Made by a program: the position numbers and the translations under genes. From Cohnella lubricantis (GTDB lineage: Bacteria > Bacillota > Bacilli > Paenibacillales > Paenibacillaceae), in assembly GCF_014212015.1 (NCBI RefSeq), contig NZ_JACJVN010000016.1, positions 1 to 64,000 on the forward strand: a DNA stretch of 64,000 nucleotides, written 5' to 3'. Under the pieces are notes generated by a model, which was not told the DNA's origin, did not search any database, and saw nothing but the letters and a program-made list of their open reading frames with translations. Positions 16,865-25,920 of this stretch are shown here, in pieces (the first letter of the stretch is position 1; the number at the start of each line of letters is the position of its first letter).

Positions 16865-16893
16865 GAATTCGACACGGCGAATTCAAATCCTTC
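16865..16893 (-). promoter_or_regulatory. Sigma-H-like promoter of spo0A with overlapping 0A box
   Basis: GAAGGATTT (16885-16893, perfect to RNAGGAWWW) and GTCGAATTC (16865-16873, 8 of 9 to RNNGAATWW) are separated by 11 bases on the minus strand. A perfect 0A box TGTCGAA (16868-16874) overlaps the -10 element. Confidence 0.7.
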
Positions 16894-16978
16894 TGTCCTG
16901 AAAATTTTTTCTTTATTTTTTTGACCTAATCGCATATAATAAATAATTTATGTCAACACACGTGTTTTTTCGAATATT

Positions 16979-16985
16979 TTCGACA
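16979..16985 (-). promoter_or_regulatory. Upstream 0A box of spo0A
   Basis: A perfect TGTCGAA on the minus strand, about 200 bases upstream of the spo0A start and roughly 90 bases upstream of the sigma-H-like -35 element. It fits feedback control by Spo0A~P. Confidence 0.55.
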
Positions 16986-17032
16986 AACTGCACCATTTCC
17001 GCTTGCTTGCCAAAAGGCAAACACCCAAGGCA

Positions 17033-18358
17033 TTAAACCGCCTTAGATGTCGCCTGTTCCGGCTGAAGCATAATTCCCGCGTCCTGCAGCATCCATTCGA
17101 TGAAGCAGCCGTAACCCGAAGTCGGATCGTTCACGAATACGTGCGTCACCGCGCCGATCAGCTTGCCGTTCTGCAGAATTGGACTGCCGCTCATGCCTTG
17201 AACGATGCCGCCCGTCCGCTCAAGCAGCTCCGGATCGGTAATCCGGATCACCATACCTTTGGTGGCGGGCGTCGATTGCTTAGACACATGGACGATTTGA
17301 ATTTGGAATCGTTCAACCTTCTGACCGTTCACGACCGTCAGTATCTCCGCAGGGCCCTCCTGTATTTCTTCTGCGAATGCAACCGGGACAGGATCGACAT
17401 GAAGTCCGTGATCCGGAAGACGCCCCATTTTACCGAAGATACCGAATGCCGTATTCCTCTCGACGTTGCCAAGTGTCTTGCCTTCTTTGTTAAAGATCGC
17501 GCGTTTCTCGCCAGGTTCGCCGCTTTGGCTCTTGGAGATCGACAACACGTTGGATTGCAGAATTTCCCCGCTTCCGACGCTAATAGGAGTCTGCGTATCC
17601 ATATCGGTAATGACGTGGCCTAGTGCGCCGTACACTCCTTGATCCGGCGCGTAGAACGTCAGCGTTCCGACGCCGGCCGCGGAATCGCGAATGTACAATC
17701 CAAGCCGCCACGCCTGATCTTCTTGATCGAACACCGGCGTTAACGACGTCCGGAACATCAGTTTCCCTCTCCGAACATCAAGCTGCAGCGGATGACCTGA
17801 TTTGCCGGCTTCCTCCGCCAGCTTAGCCACCTTCTTCACGTCATTCAGCGGTTTGCCGTTAATCGCGACAATCAAGTCTCCGAGCTTTAATTTGGCCTTC
17901 TCGCCCGGCGATTCGCGCACATTGGAACCGGTCTGGACGAGATGATGCCCGACGACCATAATGCCTGCCGCCTTCACCTTCACGCCGATCGTCTGTCCGC
18001 CCGGCACGACCCGAAGATCGGGCACAACCTGAAGCTTGACGGTCTTAAAGGGAATACGGCCGAACAGCTTGAGCTTCAGCTCCGTCTTGCCGCTCTGAAG
18101 CGGTTTGATGGACAGCGGACGGTTCAAGTCAACCGGGAAAGTCGATCGGCTGTCCCCGTTCACGGCAGCGACCTCCGGATCTACACTGCCCTGGGCATGA
18201 ACCGGCATTGCAAAGTGCAGGTGCCTTGCTTGTCCCTGGAACATCCTCAGCTCGTTAGGGAATGCCGCATAATGACGAAGCGGAGCGGAGGTGACGATCA
18301 GGCACAAGATAATGACGAGAAGAATGCCGAAGCTGCGTCTTCTGGAGTTTCGGTTCAA
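17033..18358 (-). CDS. spoIVB: SpoIVB serine peptidase, sigma-K checkpoint signal
   Basis: 441 residues, close to B. subtilis SpoIVB (426). An N-terminal transmembrane segment (about 8-25) is followed by a PDZ domain and the S55 peptidase domain with His in GALGHVITD and catalytic Ser390 in GMSGSPIL. Made in the forespore, it crosses the inner membrane and cleaves SpoIVFA, starting pro-sigma-K processing. The longer frame runs to 18586 inside recN; TTG 18358 has AAGGGAG 9 bases upstream and gives the expected N-terminus. It is followed by spo0A. Confidence 0.95.
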   Translation of the reverse strand: MNRNSRRRSFGILLVIILCLIVTSAPLRHYAAFPNELRMFQGQARHLHFAMPVHAQGSVDPEVAAVNGDSRSTFPVDLNRPLSIKPLQSGKTELKLKLFGRIPFKTVKLQVVPDLRVVPGGQTIGVKVKAAGIMVVGHHLVQTGSNVRESPGEKAKLKLGDLIVAINGKPLNDVKKVAKLAEEAGKSGHPLQLDVRRGKLMFRTSLTPVFDQEDQAWRLGLYIRDSAAGVGTLTFYAPDQGVYGALGHVITDMDTQTPISVGSGEILQSNVLSISKSQSGEPGEKRAIFNKEGKTLGNVERNTAFGIFGKMGRLPDHGLHVDPVPVAFAEEIQEGPAEILTVVNGQKVERFQIQIVHVSKQSTPATKGMVIRITDPELLERTGGIVQGMSGSPILQNGKLIGAVTHVFVNDPTSGYGCFIEWMLQDAGIMLQPEQATSKAV

Positions 18359-18436
18359 AGTCCCACGCTCCCTTACAGTCTTTCCGGCATCGAATACCGC
18401 CGGCAACGTACCTATAAGGTAACCGCGGCCCTCCCC

Positions 18437-18466
18437 TTTTATGTTCCCGAATAGTTCCTTGAATAC
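18437..18466 (-). promoter_or_regulatory. Possible sigma-G promoter of spoIVB
   Basis: GTATT (18462-18466) and CATAAAA (18437-18443) are 18 bases apart on the minus strand, close to the sigma-G consensus. B. subtilis spoIVB is read by sigma-F and sigma-G. Confidence 0.4.
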
Positions 18467-18482
18467 GGCTTTTTTCGCGTCA

Positions 18483-20168
18483 TTACGCGTTTTTTTGCCG
18501 CTGAGCCAGCAACAGCATTTCCTGTGCGTGATGCCGAGTTTTTTCCGTAACTTCCACGCCGCCGAGCATGCGGGCAAGCTCTTCAATCCGTTCCTCGTCC
18601 CTAAGCTCCTTAACCGAAGTCGAAGTACGTCCGTCGTTAGTCACCCGTTTGCGGATCTCGTACGAATAATCAGCCATGCAAGCCACCTGAGGCAGGTGGG
18701 TGATCGCGAACACCTGACAGGATGAGGACAGCCGCGACAGCTTCTCGGCGATCGCTTGAGCGGCCCGGCCGCTGACCCCGGTATCCACCTCGTCGAACAC
18801 AAGCACGGGAATGCGGTCGATGCTTGCGAAGATCGCCTTCAAGGCCAGCATCACGCGCGACATCTCGCCGCCGGATGCGATCTTGGCCAGCGGCTTCGGC
18901 GGTTCTCCCGGATTCGTAGACAGCAGAAATTCGGCTTCATCCCATCCGGTCGGCGACAAGCTGCCGCGCTCTAGCTTCACTTCAAATACGGAGCGTTCCA
19001 TTTGAAGCTCGCGGAGCTCGCGCTCGATCGCTTCGGACAGCTGCTTCGCCTCATCGCGCCTAACCATGGTCAACTGCTCGGCAAGCGTCTCCAGCTCCGA
19101 CTGGAGCGACTGCTCGAGCTCCGTCAGCTCCTTCAGCTTCTCCTCGCGATTATCGAGCCGTTCGGTATCCGCTTGAATTCGGTCCCGATAAGCCATAATA
19201 TCAGCAACGGTCTCGCCGTATTTGCGACGGAGCCCGAAGATCAGGTCGAGCCTGTCCTCAATCTGTTCGAGACGCTCGGGATTGAACTCGATTCCTTCGC
19301 GGTAGCTCCTTAATTGAAAGACAACGTCTTCAGCCGCATAATAAGCGGATTGAAGCTGCTCCAGCAACGGCTGCAGCACGGAAGCATCGACCTTAGCGAT
19401 CTCCTCCAGCTTAGATACCGCCCGGGAGATGGCAGCGAGTCCCTTCGCGCCGTTCAACAAGTCATAGGCTTCCGTCGCCGTCTCCGCCAGCTTCTCCGCA
19501 TGGGCAAGCCGGCTTCGCTCTTCCTGCAGCGCTTCATCTTCACCGAGCTTCAGGTTCGCCTCGTTGATCTCCTCCAGCTGGTACCGGTACAGATCAAGCA
19601 TCTGCATCTGCTGTCGAGAAGTATCCTCCAGCTCGCGCCGTTCGCGGACGACTTGCTGGAATTGCCGGTATTTGTCCTGGTAGGACAGCTTCAGGCTGGC
19701 AATAGAGCCGCCCGCGTGCTGATCGAGCCATTCAAGGTGGCGCTCGGTTCGAAGCAGCGATTGATGCTCATGCTGGCCATGAATATTAACCAGATGCTCG
19801 CCGACTTCGCGCAGCATCGTAAGCGTAACCGTCTGGCCGTTAATCTTCGCAGTCGACTTGCCTTGTGCTTGGAGCTCCCGCCGAATGAGCAGCGCTTCCT
19901 CCTCGTTTGCCTCTACGCCGATCCGCTGAAGCGTCTCCCAGACGGGATGCCCGCCTGGCAGGTCGAAGACCGCCTCTATGTCGGCGCGGTCGCAGCCGTG
20001 CCGGATCATATCTGCGGAGCCGCGCCCTCCCGCGATTAGTGCTAGCGCGTCGATCACGATCGACTTGCCGGCTCCGGTCTCGCCGGTCAACACTTGAAAT
20101 CCTTCGTGAAACCGTACGGATACCTGTTCGATTACTGCCAAATTGCGAATAGACAGCTCTTGCAGCAT
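18483..20168 (-). CDS. recN: DNA repair protein RecN
   Basis: 561 residues, an SMC-like ATPase acting early at double-strand breaks. Walker A is GETGAGKS (29-36). A long coiled-coil middle follows, and the C-terminal half carries the ABC signature (KIASGGEMSRVMLALK) and Walker B (VLVFDEVDTGVSG). The start ATG 20168 gives the standard N-terminus MLQELSIRNLAVIE; 15 upstream in-frame codons are discarded. It lies between argR and spoIVB as in other Bacillales. Confidence 0.97.
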   Translation of the reverse strand: MLQELSIRNLAVIEQVSVRFHEGFQVLTGETGAGKSIVIDALALIAGGRGSADMIRHGCDRADIEAVFDLPGGHPVWETLQRIGVEANEEEALLIRRELQAQGKSTAKINGQTVTLTMLREVGEHLVNIHGQHEHQSLLRTERHLEWLDQHAGGSIASLKLSYQDKYRQFQQVVRERRELEDTSRQQMQMLDLYRYQLEEINEANLKLGEDEALQEERSRLAHAEKLAETATEAYDLLNGAKGLAAISRAVSKLEEIAKVDASVLQPLLEQLQSAYYAAEDVVFQLRSYREGIEFNPERLEQIEDRLDLIFGLRRKYGETVADIMAYRDRIQADTERLDNREEKLKELTELEQSLQSELETLAEQLTMVRRDEAKQLSEAIERELRELQMERSVFEVKLERGSLSPTGWDEAEFLLSTNPGEPPKPLAKIASGGEMSRVMLALKAIFASIDRIPVLVFDEVDTGVSGRAAQAIAEKLSRLSSSCQVFAITHLPQVACMADYSYEIRKRVTNDGRTSTSVKELRDEERIEELARMLGGVEVTEKTRHHAQEMLLLAQRQKNA

Positions 20169-20230
20169 GCCAACCAATCCCCCCGACAGATCGCGCCATC
20201 TCCGAACGAACATGAGGATGGCCGCTCTTT

Positions 20231-20680
20231 TTACCGTATCATATCGTTGATTTTGCTTACCAGTTGCGGACCCTGCTCCTTGGAGCGGCAGATCAGCAGC
20301 GTCGTATCGTCACCGCTGATGGTGCCCATGATCTCGGGCCAATCCATGCCGTCAATAAGCGAAGCGATCGTATTCGCCGTGCCGGGGAGGCACTTAACGA
20401 CCACCAGATTCTCTGCCGCTTCCGCTTGAATGAAGTGATCCATCAAAGCGCGCTTTAGCTTTAAGGCCGGATTGTACCGCTGGTCCTGAGGCATCGAATA
20501 CTTGTAGCGGCCGTCCTCCAGCGGAACCTTGATTAACTGCATCTCCTTGATATCACGGGAGACAGTCGCCTGTGTGACGTGGACGTTCTCGCTGCGCAAA
20601 GCCTCCACGAGGTCTTCCTGCGTCTCGATCTCCCTGGAACCGATCAATTCCCTGATTTTCCGCTGTCTTTGACCCTTCAT
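20231..20680 (-). CDS. argR: Arginine repressor ArgR/AhrC
   Basis: 149 residues, full length. The N-terminal winged helix contains TQATVSRDIKEM, and the C-terminal hexamerisation domain has the arginine-binding GTISGDDT. It represses arginine biosynthesis and activates catabolism when arginine is high. ATG 20680 has GGAGGA upstream and overlaps the previous gene by four bases. Confidence 0.97.
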   Translation of the reverse strand: MKGQRQRKIRELIGSREIETQEDLVEALRSENVHVTQATVSRDIKEMQLIKVPLEDGRYKYSMPQDQRYNPALKLKRALMDHFIQAEAAENLVVVKCLPGTANTIASLIDGMDWPEIMGTISGDDTTLLICRSKEQGPQLVSKINDMIR

Positions 20681-21144
20681 CCGTTGTCATCCTCCACTTT
20701 GAATCGCACTAATCGAACCCATTGTTCTCTTGGATGGGCAATGAGAATCCCTTCGCATTCCGGGAACAGCAGCGCGTATACGAGCAGCCGGTCCCGCAAG
20801 CCGCTGGCCGTCCATTCGATCGGCATGCGGCTCCTCTCCGTTCTCACCAAATAATATTGGTTGTCCTTCACGGCAATATAATCGAAATAAAGCCGGGTCG
20901 ACTGCATGGTGCCGTCGTCAATCCTCACGCCAAGCGGTATGCGATGCTTGCCTGAGACCGCATCGTATCCGTGCCGTTCGAGCAATTCAACCGTCTCATC
21001 GGGCTCCACGCTCCCCGACCGGGCCAGCTTCCGAAGCCGATAACCCGGCGGTTCGTGGAGCCAGCGGTAGATCCGGTGTCCGATCCACCATAGCAACAAG
21101 AAGACCGCCGTTAGAAAAACAAACCAATCGCCGAATTTCGCCAT
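20677..21144 (-). CDS. Unknown membrane-anchored protein upstream of argR
   Basis: 155 residues; I do not recognise a named family. A transmembrane helix sits at about 7-28 and is followed by a basic segment. The C-terminal half (YFDYIAVKDNQYYLVRTER...RDRLLVYALLFPECEGILI) has the strand/helix pattern of a PD-(D/E)XK-like nuclease core, but the usual E-x-K is not clearly conserved (inference). Start ATG 21144 is preferred over GTG 21153 because AGAGG then has a normal spacing. It is translationally coupled to argR by ATGA overlap. There is nothing to show a link with arginine control. Confidence 0.7.
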   Translation of the reverse strand: MAKFGDWFVFLTAVFLLLWWIGHRIYRWLHEPPGYRLRKLARSGSVEPDETVELLERHGYDAVSGKHRIPLGVRIDDGTMQSTRLYFDYIAVKDNQYYLVRTERSRMPIEWTASGLRDRLLVYALLFPECEGILIAHPREQWVRLVRFKVEDDNG

Positions 21145-21242
21145 CTCCGCCACCTCTTCCAGAGAGAAAGGAGCGGCTTCATGCAGCCGCGAGAATAACT
21201 ACTTCTAGGCGATGGGCGTTTTTTCCTCTCTAGGTTCAAACC

Positions 21243-21309
21243 AAAAAAACCGGAGCATGTCGAAAAGAAGCGAACCGATCTCGTTTCGGCCGTTCTTCGG
21301 CAGCTCCGG
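21243..21309 (-). terminator. Large branched terminator after tlyA
   Basis: Outer stem CCGGAGC/GCTCCGG (21303-21309 with 21250-21256) encloses a further imperfect stem, and seven T residues follow on the minus strand. The enclosed loop is 46 bases, unusually long for a terminator. Confidence 0.65.
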
Positions 21310-21339
21310 GTTAAGTGGCCCGAAGGGCAATGCTCTGGT

Positions 21340-22206
21340 TTACGACCCGCTTCCGCGGAAAACGCCGCCGGCTTCCTGAACGACTTGCCGCGCTAGCGCT
21401 TCAATCGACGCAGGATCGGCGGGCGCCGCCGGAAGTGCGGCGGGATCGCGAAGCGTCCAATACGCCAAAAATTCAATGTTGCCTTCGCCTCCCGTTATTG
21501 GAGAGAAGGTAAGGCCCTGCAGGCCAAAGCCCAGCCCGTCCGCGAAGAGGAGCACCTCCTTGACCACGGAGACGTGAACCGCGGAATCGCGAACGACCCC
21601 GGACTTGCCTACCTGATCCCGTCCCGCTTCGAACTGCGGCTTGATCAGCGCGACCGTACCGCCTCCGGGCTTCAGAAGCGGAGCGAGCGCCGGCAGAATC
21701 AGCTTCAGCGAGATGAAGGACACGTCGATCGTCGCGAAGCTCGGCGGCGGCCCTTGCAGCTGCTCAGGCGTCACATGGCGGAAATTCGTCCGTTCCATGA
21801 CGCAGACCCGCTCGTCTTGGCGCAGCGACCAATCGAGCTGATTGTAGCCAACATCCAGCGCATAGACGAACGCAGCGCCGTTCTGCAGCGCACAGTCGGT
21901 AAATCCGCCGGTCGAAGCGCCGATATCGAGCATCGTCTTGCCCTGAAGATCAAGGCCGAAGTGGCGAATCGCCTTCTCCAGCTTCAAGCCGCCGCGGCTT
22001 ACATAGGGATGCGGAGCGCCCTTCACGATGATCGCCGCGTCTCTTGGCACCTTCGTTCCCGCCTTGTCAATCTTCTCCGAGCCGATCAGCACAAGCCCCG
22101 CCATAATGGCAGCCTTCGCCTTCTCCCGGCTCTCGAAGTATCCTTGCTCTACGAGGAGAACATCCAAACGTTCCTTAGCGTTAGCCGTCATCGAGAATTC
22201 GCTCAC
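21340..22206 (-). CDS. tlyA: TlyA-type 23S/16S rRNA 2'-O-methyltransferase
   Basis: 288 residues. An S4 RNA-binding domain (about 10-70: [28 protein letters not shown]) is joined to an FtsJ-like SAM domain with motif [15 protein letters not shown] and the DVSFISL block. It should methylate ribose in rRNA. GTG 22206 overlaps the dxs stop (GTGA); ATG 22191 is an alternative start. Placement after dxs and before argR/recN is typical for Bacillales (YqxC). Confidence 0.93.
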   Translation of the reverse strand: MSEFSMTANAKERLDVLLVEQGYFESREKAKAAIMAGLVLIGSEKIDKAGTKVPRDAAIIVKGAPHPYVSRGGLKLEKAIRHFGLDLQGKTMLDIGASTGGFTDCALQNGAAFVYALDVGYNQLDWSLRQDERVCVMERTNFRHVTPEQLQGPPPSFATIDVSFISLKLILPALAPLLKPGGGTVALIKPQFEAGRDQVGKSGVVRDSAVHVSVVKEVLLFADGLGFGLQGLTFSPITGGEGNIEFLAYWTLRDPAALPAAPADPASIEALARQVVQEAGGVFRGSGS

Positions 22207-24101
22207 GTCGCTTTCTGGCGCACGCGAACCGCCATGGCGCGAATCTGCTGCGCTACATCTTCCGCCGTCAGTCCCACCTCGTCGCGCTGCTCCTTGATCG
22301 AAGCATGCTCGATGAACCGGTCCGGCACGCCGGTTAATCCGATCGACAGGTGATGGATCTGATGAGCGGCGTAGAACTCAAGCACCGCGCTGCCGAGACC
22401 GCCTGCGATCGCTGTCTCTTCGAGCACGAGCAACGGCAATCTCTCCTGCGCCAGCGACAGCAGCATCTCCTCATCGAGCGGCTTCACGAAGCGCGCGTTA
22501 ACGACCCGAAGATTGATTCCTTCGCGCTTCAGCAGCTCTGCGGCTTCTTCCGCCACTTGAACCATCGGTCCGATGGCGAGCACAGCCGCGTAATCGCCTT
22601 CGCGCACTACCTCCCAGCTGCCGATCGTAAGCGGCTGCGGCTCCTCGTCCATCGGTACGCCTCGCGCGTTCACGCGCGGGTAGCGGATGGCGATGGGGCC
22701 GTCATTATAGTCGACTGCGGTCTTCATCATCCGGCGCAGCTCGTTCTCGTCCTTCGGCATCATGAGCACGATGTTTGGAATGTGCCGCAGGAAGGCGATG
22801 TCGTAGACGCCTTGGTGCGTCTCGCCGTCCGGTCCGACGAAGCCGGCTCGGTCGATCGCGAAGATGACGTTCGCATTATGGCGGCAAATATCGTGCACGA
22901 CTTGATCGTAGGCACGCTGCAGGAACGTCGAGTAGACGGCGAATACCGGTTTAAGCCCCTCCATAGCAAGAGCCGCGCACATCGTTCCAGCATGCTGCTC
23001 GGCGATGCCGACATCGAACATCCTCTCCGGGAACCGCTTCTGAAATCCGAGCAAGCCGGATCCTCCTGGCATGGCCGGCGTGACGGCGACAATTCGTTCG
23101 TCCTTCTCCGCCAGTTCGATCAGCGTGCTGCCGAACACTTCCGTGTACATCGGCGGTCCTACCGACTTCACGACTTGACCGGATTCAATCTTATACGGCG
23201 AGATGCCGTGCCATTTGTGCGAATCGGCTTCGGCAGGCGTATAGCCTTTGCCCTTCACGGTCAGCACGTGAATCAGCACAGGGCCGCTCACCTTGTCAGC
23301 TTGGCGGAACGTCTCCATCAGCTTCTCGATGTCATGGCCGTCAACCGGACCGAAGTAAGTCAAGCCGAACTCTTCGAAAAGCATGCCGGGCACGACCAGA
23401 TACTTCAGGCCGTCCTTGAACCGCTCCGCCGTCTTGGCGAGCTTGCCGCCAACGGCTGGAATTTTGCGCAGCAGCGATTCGAATTCTTCCTTCGCCTTGC
23501 GGTAAGTCTTGTCTGAGCGAACTTTGCCAAGATAGTTGTGCAGCGCTCCGACGTTCGGCGCGATCGACATCTCGTTATCGTTCAGCACGACGGTCAAATT
23601 GCGCTTCTCATGTCCGATGTGATTCAAGGCTTCGAGAGCCATGCCGCCTGTCAGGGCGCCGTCGCCGATCACGGCGATGACTTTATTCTTCTCGCCCTTC
23701 AAGTCGCGGGCGATCGCCATGCCGGCCGCTGCCGACAGAGACGTGCTGCTGTGACCAGCTTCCCAGACGTCATGCTCGCTCTCCGAGCGCTTGACGAATC
23801 CGCAGAGCCCGCCCTTCTGCCGCAAGGTGTCAAACCGGTCCATGCGGCCCGTCAGCATTTTGTGAACATATGCTTGGTGCCCGACGTCAAACAAGAACTT
23901 GTCGCTCGGACTGTTATACAAATAATGCAGCGCAATCGTTAGCTCTACGACACCCAGATTGGGCGCCAGATGGCCTCCTGTCGCCGATAGTTTCTCGATT
24001 AGAAATTGACGGATCTCCTGCGCCAATTGCGGCAGCTCCGATAACGAGAGCTTCTTCAGGTCCGCCGGACTGTCGATACGATCGAGCAGCAAATGTGTCA
24101 C
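22203..24101 (-). CDS. dxs: 1-deoxy-D-xylulose-5-phosphate synthase
   Basis: 632 residues. It condenses pyruvate and glyceraldehyde 3-phosphate, the first step of the MEP isoprenoid pathway. The TPP motif runs from [15 protein letters not shown] to [15 protein letters not shown] and the transketolase pyrimidine and C-terminal domains are complete. The start is GTG 24101 with GAGGG upstream. It lies near ispA, which uses the product of this pathway. Confidence 0.97.
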   Translation of the reverse strand: MTHLLLDRIDSPADLKKLSLSELPQLAQEIRQFLIEKLSATGGHLAPNLGVVELTIALHYLYNSPSDKFLFDVGHQAYVHKMLTGRMDRFDTLRQKGGLCGFVKRSESEHDVWEAGHSSTSLSAAAGMAIARDLKGEKNKVIAVIGDGALTGGMALEALNHIGHEKRNLTVVLNDNEMSIAPNVGALHNYLGKVRSDKTYRKAKEEFESLLRKIPAVGGKLAKTAERFKDGLKYLVVPGMLFEEFGLTYFGPVDGHDIEKLMETFRQADKVSGPVLIHVLTVKGKGYTPAEADSHKWHGISPYKIESGQVVKSVGPPMYTEVFGSTLIELAEKDERIVAVTPAMPGGSGLLGFQKRFPERMFDVGIAEQHAGTMCAALAMEGLKPVFAVYSTFLQRAYDQVVHDICRHNANVIFAIDRAGFVGPDGETHQGVYDIAFLRHIPNIVLMMPKDENELRRMMKTAVDYNDGPIAIRYPRVNARGVPMDEEPQPLTIGSWEVVREGDYAAVLAIGPMVQVAEEAAELLKREGINLRVVNARFVKPLDEEMLLSLAQERLPLLVLEETAIAGGLGSAVLEFYAAHQIHHLSIGLTGVPDRFIEHASIKEQRDEVGLTAEDVAQQIRAMAVRVRQKAT

Positions 24102-24188
24102 CGCTTTCCCTCAAGCAGGCGCTATCCTGGCAGCCGCCGCTCGCGCGAGACTTGCCGGTGCGTCTTCTTGATGATGGATAATACGCCT

Positions 24189-24218
24189 ATTATAGCATAA
24201 CCGGATTTTAAAGCCCAA
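24189..24218 (-). promoter_or_regulatory. Promoter of dxs
   Basis: TATAAT (24189-24194), extended by TGC, with TTGGGC (24213-24218) 18 bases upstream on the minus strand. The distance to the dxs start is about 90 bases. Confidence 0.6.
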
Positions 24219-24220
24219 GG

Positions 24221-24515
24221 GTCCGCCATCCAGTTTCGGGAGGCTTCGACGGCAAGGGCGAACGATTGTCCGGATGTCCCTCGATGCGTCGGGGCGATCT
24301 TGGCTTGTAACGCGCGGGCTTTGTTTGATCCCGGCGAAATCTGGAGCGGCAACTTCGTCAGCAGCTCGGGCGTACGAATCTATTTGGACGCGTACTGCGA
24401 ACGCCTGCAGCTCGGACTGGAATGCGATGGCTTCGTTGCTCACGGAGAGATGCTGACGCGCGACCGCTTCTCATTCGAGCGAATGCGCGTTCGTTCGATG
24501 CAAGGGTATCGATAA
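24221..24515 (+). pseudogene. Fragment of a DUF559/Vsr-like nuclease-type protein
   Basis: An open plus-strand frame ends at 24515 with text resembling the end-nuclease fold of DUF559/Vsr-type proteins: GVRIYLDAYCERLQLGLECDG, then FVAHGEMLTRDRFSFERMRVRSMQGYR. In such families E-C-D-G and the R-R-x-x-L-x-x-x-G-Y/W-x segment are core motifs. No start with a ribosome site is visible and the C-terminus stops at GYR, before the last core strand. It reads as a truncated relic. The reading is by eye and moderately uncertain. Confidence 0.4.
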
Positions 24516-24601
24516 GCACCGTTCAGCTGTGACGAGTTGGACAAGAAGCCGGAGGCTTGCCAGCGTTTCATGCATGAGACTGCAGGGCAGGTTGGGTCCA
24601 A

Positions 24602-24648
24602 CAAAAATTGCCTCCGTGACCCGATTCTATCGGGCGGCGGAGGCAATT
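24602..24648 (-). terminator. Terminator after ispA
   Basis: An 11-bp stem AATTGCCTCCG/CGGAGGCAATT with an inner CCGAT/ATCGG stem is followed by TTTTTG on the minus strand, 42 bases after the ispA stop. Confidence 0.85.
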
Positions 24649-24689
24649 GAGGAAGTGTGCGCTGAGTGATGGCGCGGCAGCAGTCTATT

Positions 24690-25601
24690 CTAGTGATCCC
24701 GATTCATGATCGATCGGGCCATGTCGGCCAGCAGATCCGTGCGTGCGAGCGCTGCCGACGCAAGCGCTTCGATTGCTTCGTTCGTCAGATCGTTCACTCG
24801 CCGACGGCTCTCCTCCAAGCCGATCAAATAAGGATACGTCACTTTGCCCTGCCGTTCGTCGCTTCCGAGCGGCTTGCCAAGCTTCGCTTCCTCGCCTGTC
24901 ACATCCAGAATGTCGTCCTGGATCTGGAAGGCAAGCCCGACATTGCGTCCGAACAATCCGAGCGCTTCCAGCTGTCGATCGCTCGCTTCTGCCGCGTGGC
25001 CGCCTGCCCGCAGCGCAAATGCGATTAGGTCGCTCGTCTTGTGCAGATGAATGCGTTCGAGCTGCTCAAGAGAGGTAATCCCCTGCTCGCCTTCCATGTC
25101 GTCCGCTTGGCCCCCAACCATGCCCGGCAAGCCTGCATAACGGGCCAATTCGGACACAACAGCGAGCGCGCGTTCGGCTGGAACGCCTAAAGCTGCAGCG
25201 CGCGACGCTTCGTAGAAAGCATGCGGCAGCAGCCCGTCTCCAGCTAGAATTGCCATCGCTTCGCCGAATACCTTGTGATTCGTCAGGCGGCCGCGGCGGT
25301 AGTCGTCGTTGTCCATCGCCGGCAAGTCGTCGTGGATCAGCGAATAAGTATGTACCATCTCCACCGCAACGGCGAATGGCATCGCCTTGCGGTGAATGCT
25401 CTCGTCGCCGGCTGCGCACTCGGCCGCGGCGAGAACGAAGATCGGGCGAAGCCGCTTGCCGCCCGCTTCGAGTGAATAGGCCGCCGCTTCCCGAAGCCGC
25501 GGCGAGATGTCCCATTCAGCGGGAATCGCTTGCCGCAGTGCGGCTTCCACCCGATCCCGCTGCAGTTGCATGTATGTGCCAATCGCTTGGTGCTGCTTCA
25601 C
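24690..25601 (-). CDS. ispA: Farnesyl diphosphate synthase (polyprenyl synthetase)
   Basis: 303 residues. The first Asp-rich motif is DDLPAMDNDD and the second is DDILD, both binding Mg-diphosphate. The small residue pattern before the first motif (MVHTYSLIHDDLPA) matches short-chain FPP synthases. It elongates IPP and DMAPP to C15. The start is GTG 25601. It sits 7 bases after xseB, as in Bacillus yqiD. Confidence 0.95.
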   Translation of the reverse strand: MKQHQAIGTYMQLQRDRVEAALRQAIPAEWDISPRLREAAAYSLEAGGKRLRPIFVLAAAECAAGDESIHRKAMPFAVAVEMVHTYSLIHDDLPAMDNDDYRRGRLTNHKVFGEAMAILAGDGLLPHAFYEASRAAALGVPAERALAVVSELARYAGLPGMVGGQADDMEGEQGITSLEQLERIHLHKTSDLIAFALRAGGHAAEASDRQLEALGLFGRNVGLAFQIQDDILDVTGEEAKLGKPLGSDERQGKVTYPYLIGLEESRRRVNDLTNEAIEALASAALARTDLLADMARSIMNRDH

Positions 25602-25608
25602 TTCGTGA

Positions 25609-25920
25609 TTAGTCCCCTTTGTCCGCGGCGGAATCCTCGCGAGCAGGCGCGAAGGGCTTGTGTCCTACGCCATTCTCATCCTCCACCAGCATCTCAATGC
25701 GCCGCTCAACCTGCTCGAGCTTGCGCCCGCATAGCCGGGAGAGCGCCATCCCTTCCTGATACAGCTCGATGGCTGTCTCCAGCGGCACGTCGGAGCTCTC
25801 CAGACGGGTCACGATCCGTTCGAGACGCTCCATCGCTTCCTCAAACGAGATGGCGTTCTCTCCTTCGCCGAGAACCGGCTTGTCCATTCCCGCTTCATTC
25901 GTCTCCGGATTAGCTTCCAT
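25609..25920 (-). CDS. xseB: Exodeoxyribonuclease VII small subunit
   Basis: 103 residues. The conserved core SFEEAMERLERIVTRLESSDVPLETAIELYQEGM marks XseB; the tail is charged and probably disordered. It is the partner of XseA in the single-strand nuclease. It starts 11 bases inside the xseA 3' end. Confidence 0.95.
   Translation of the reverse strand: MEANPETNEAGMDKPVLGEGENAISFEEAMERLERIVTRLESSDVPLETAIELYQEGMALSRLCGRKLEQVERRIEMLVEDENGVGHKPFAPAREDSAADKGD

Noticed and set aside
22350-23516. A 388-residue plus-strand open frame antisense to dxs
   Set aside because: Same reasons; dxs has the full set of catalytic motifs on the other strand.
24111-24443. A 110-residue minus-strand frame between ispA and dxs
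   Set aside because: No ribosome site, no family, and its 3' part overlaps the likely dxs promoter.
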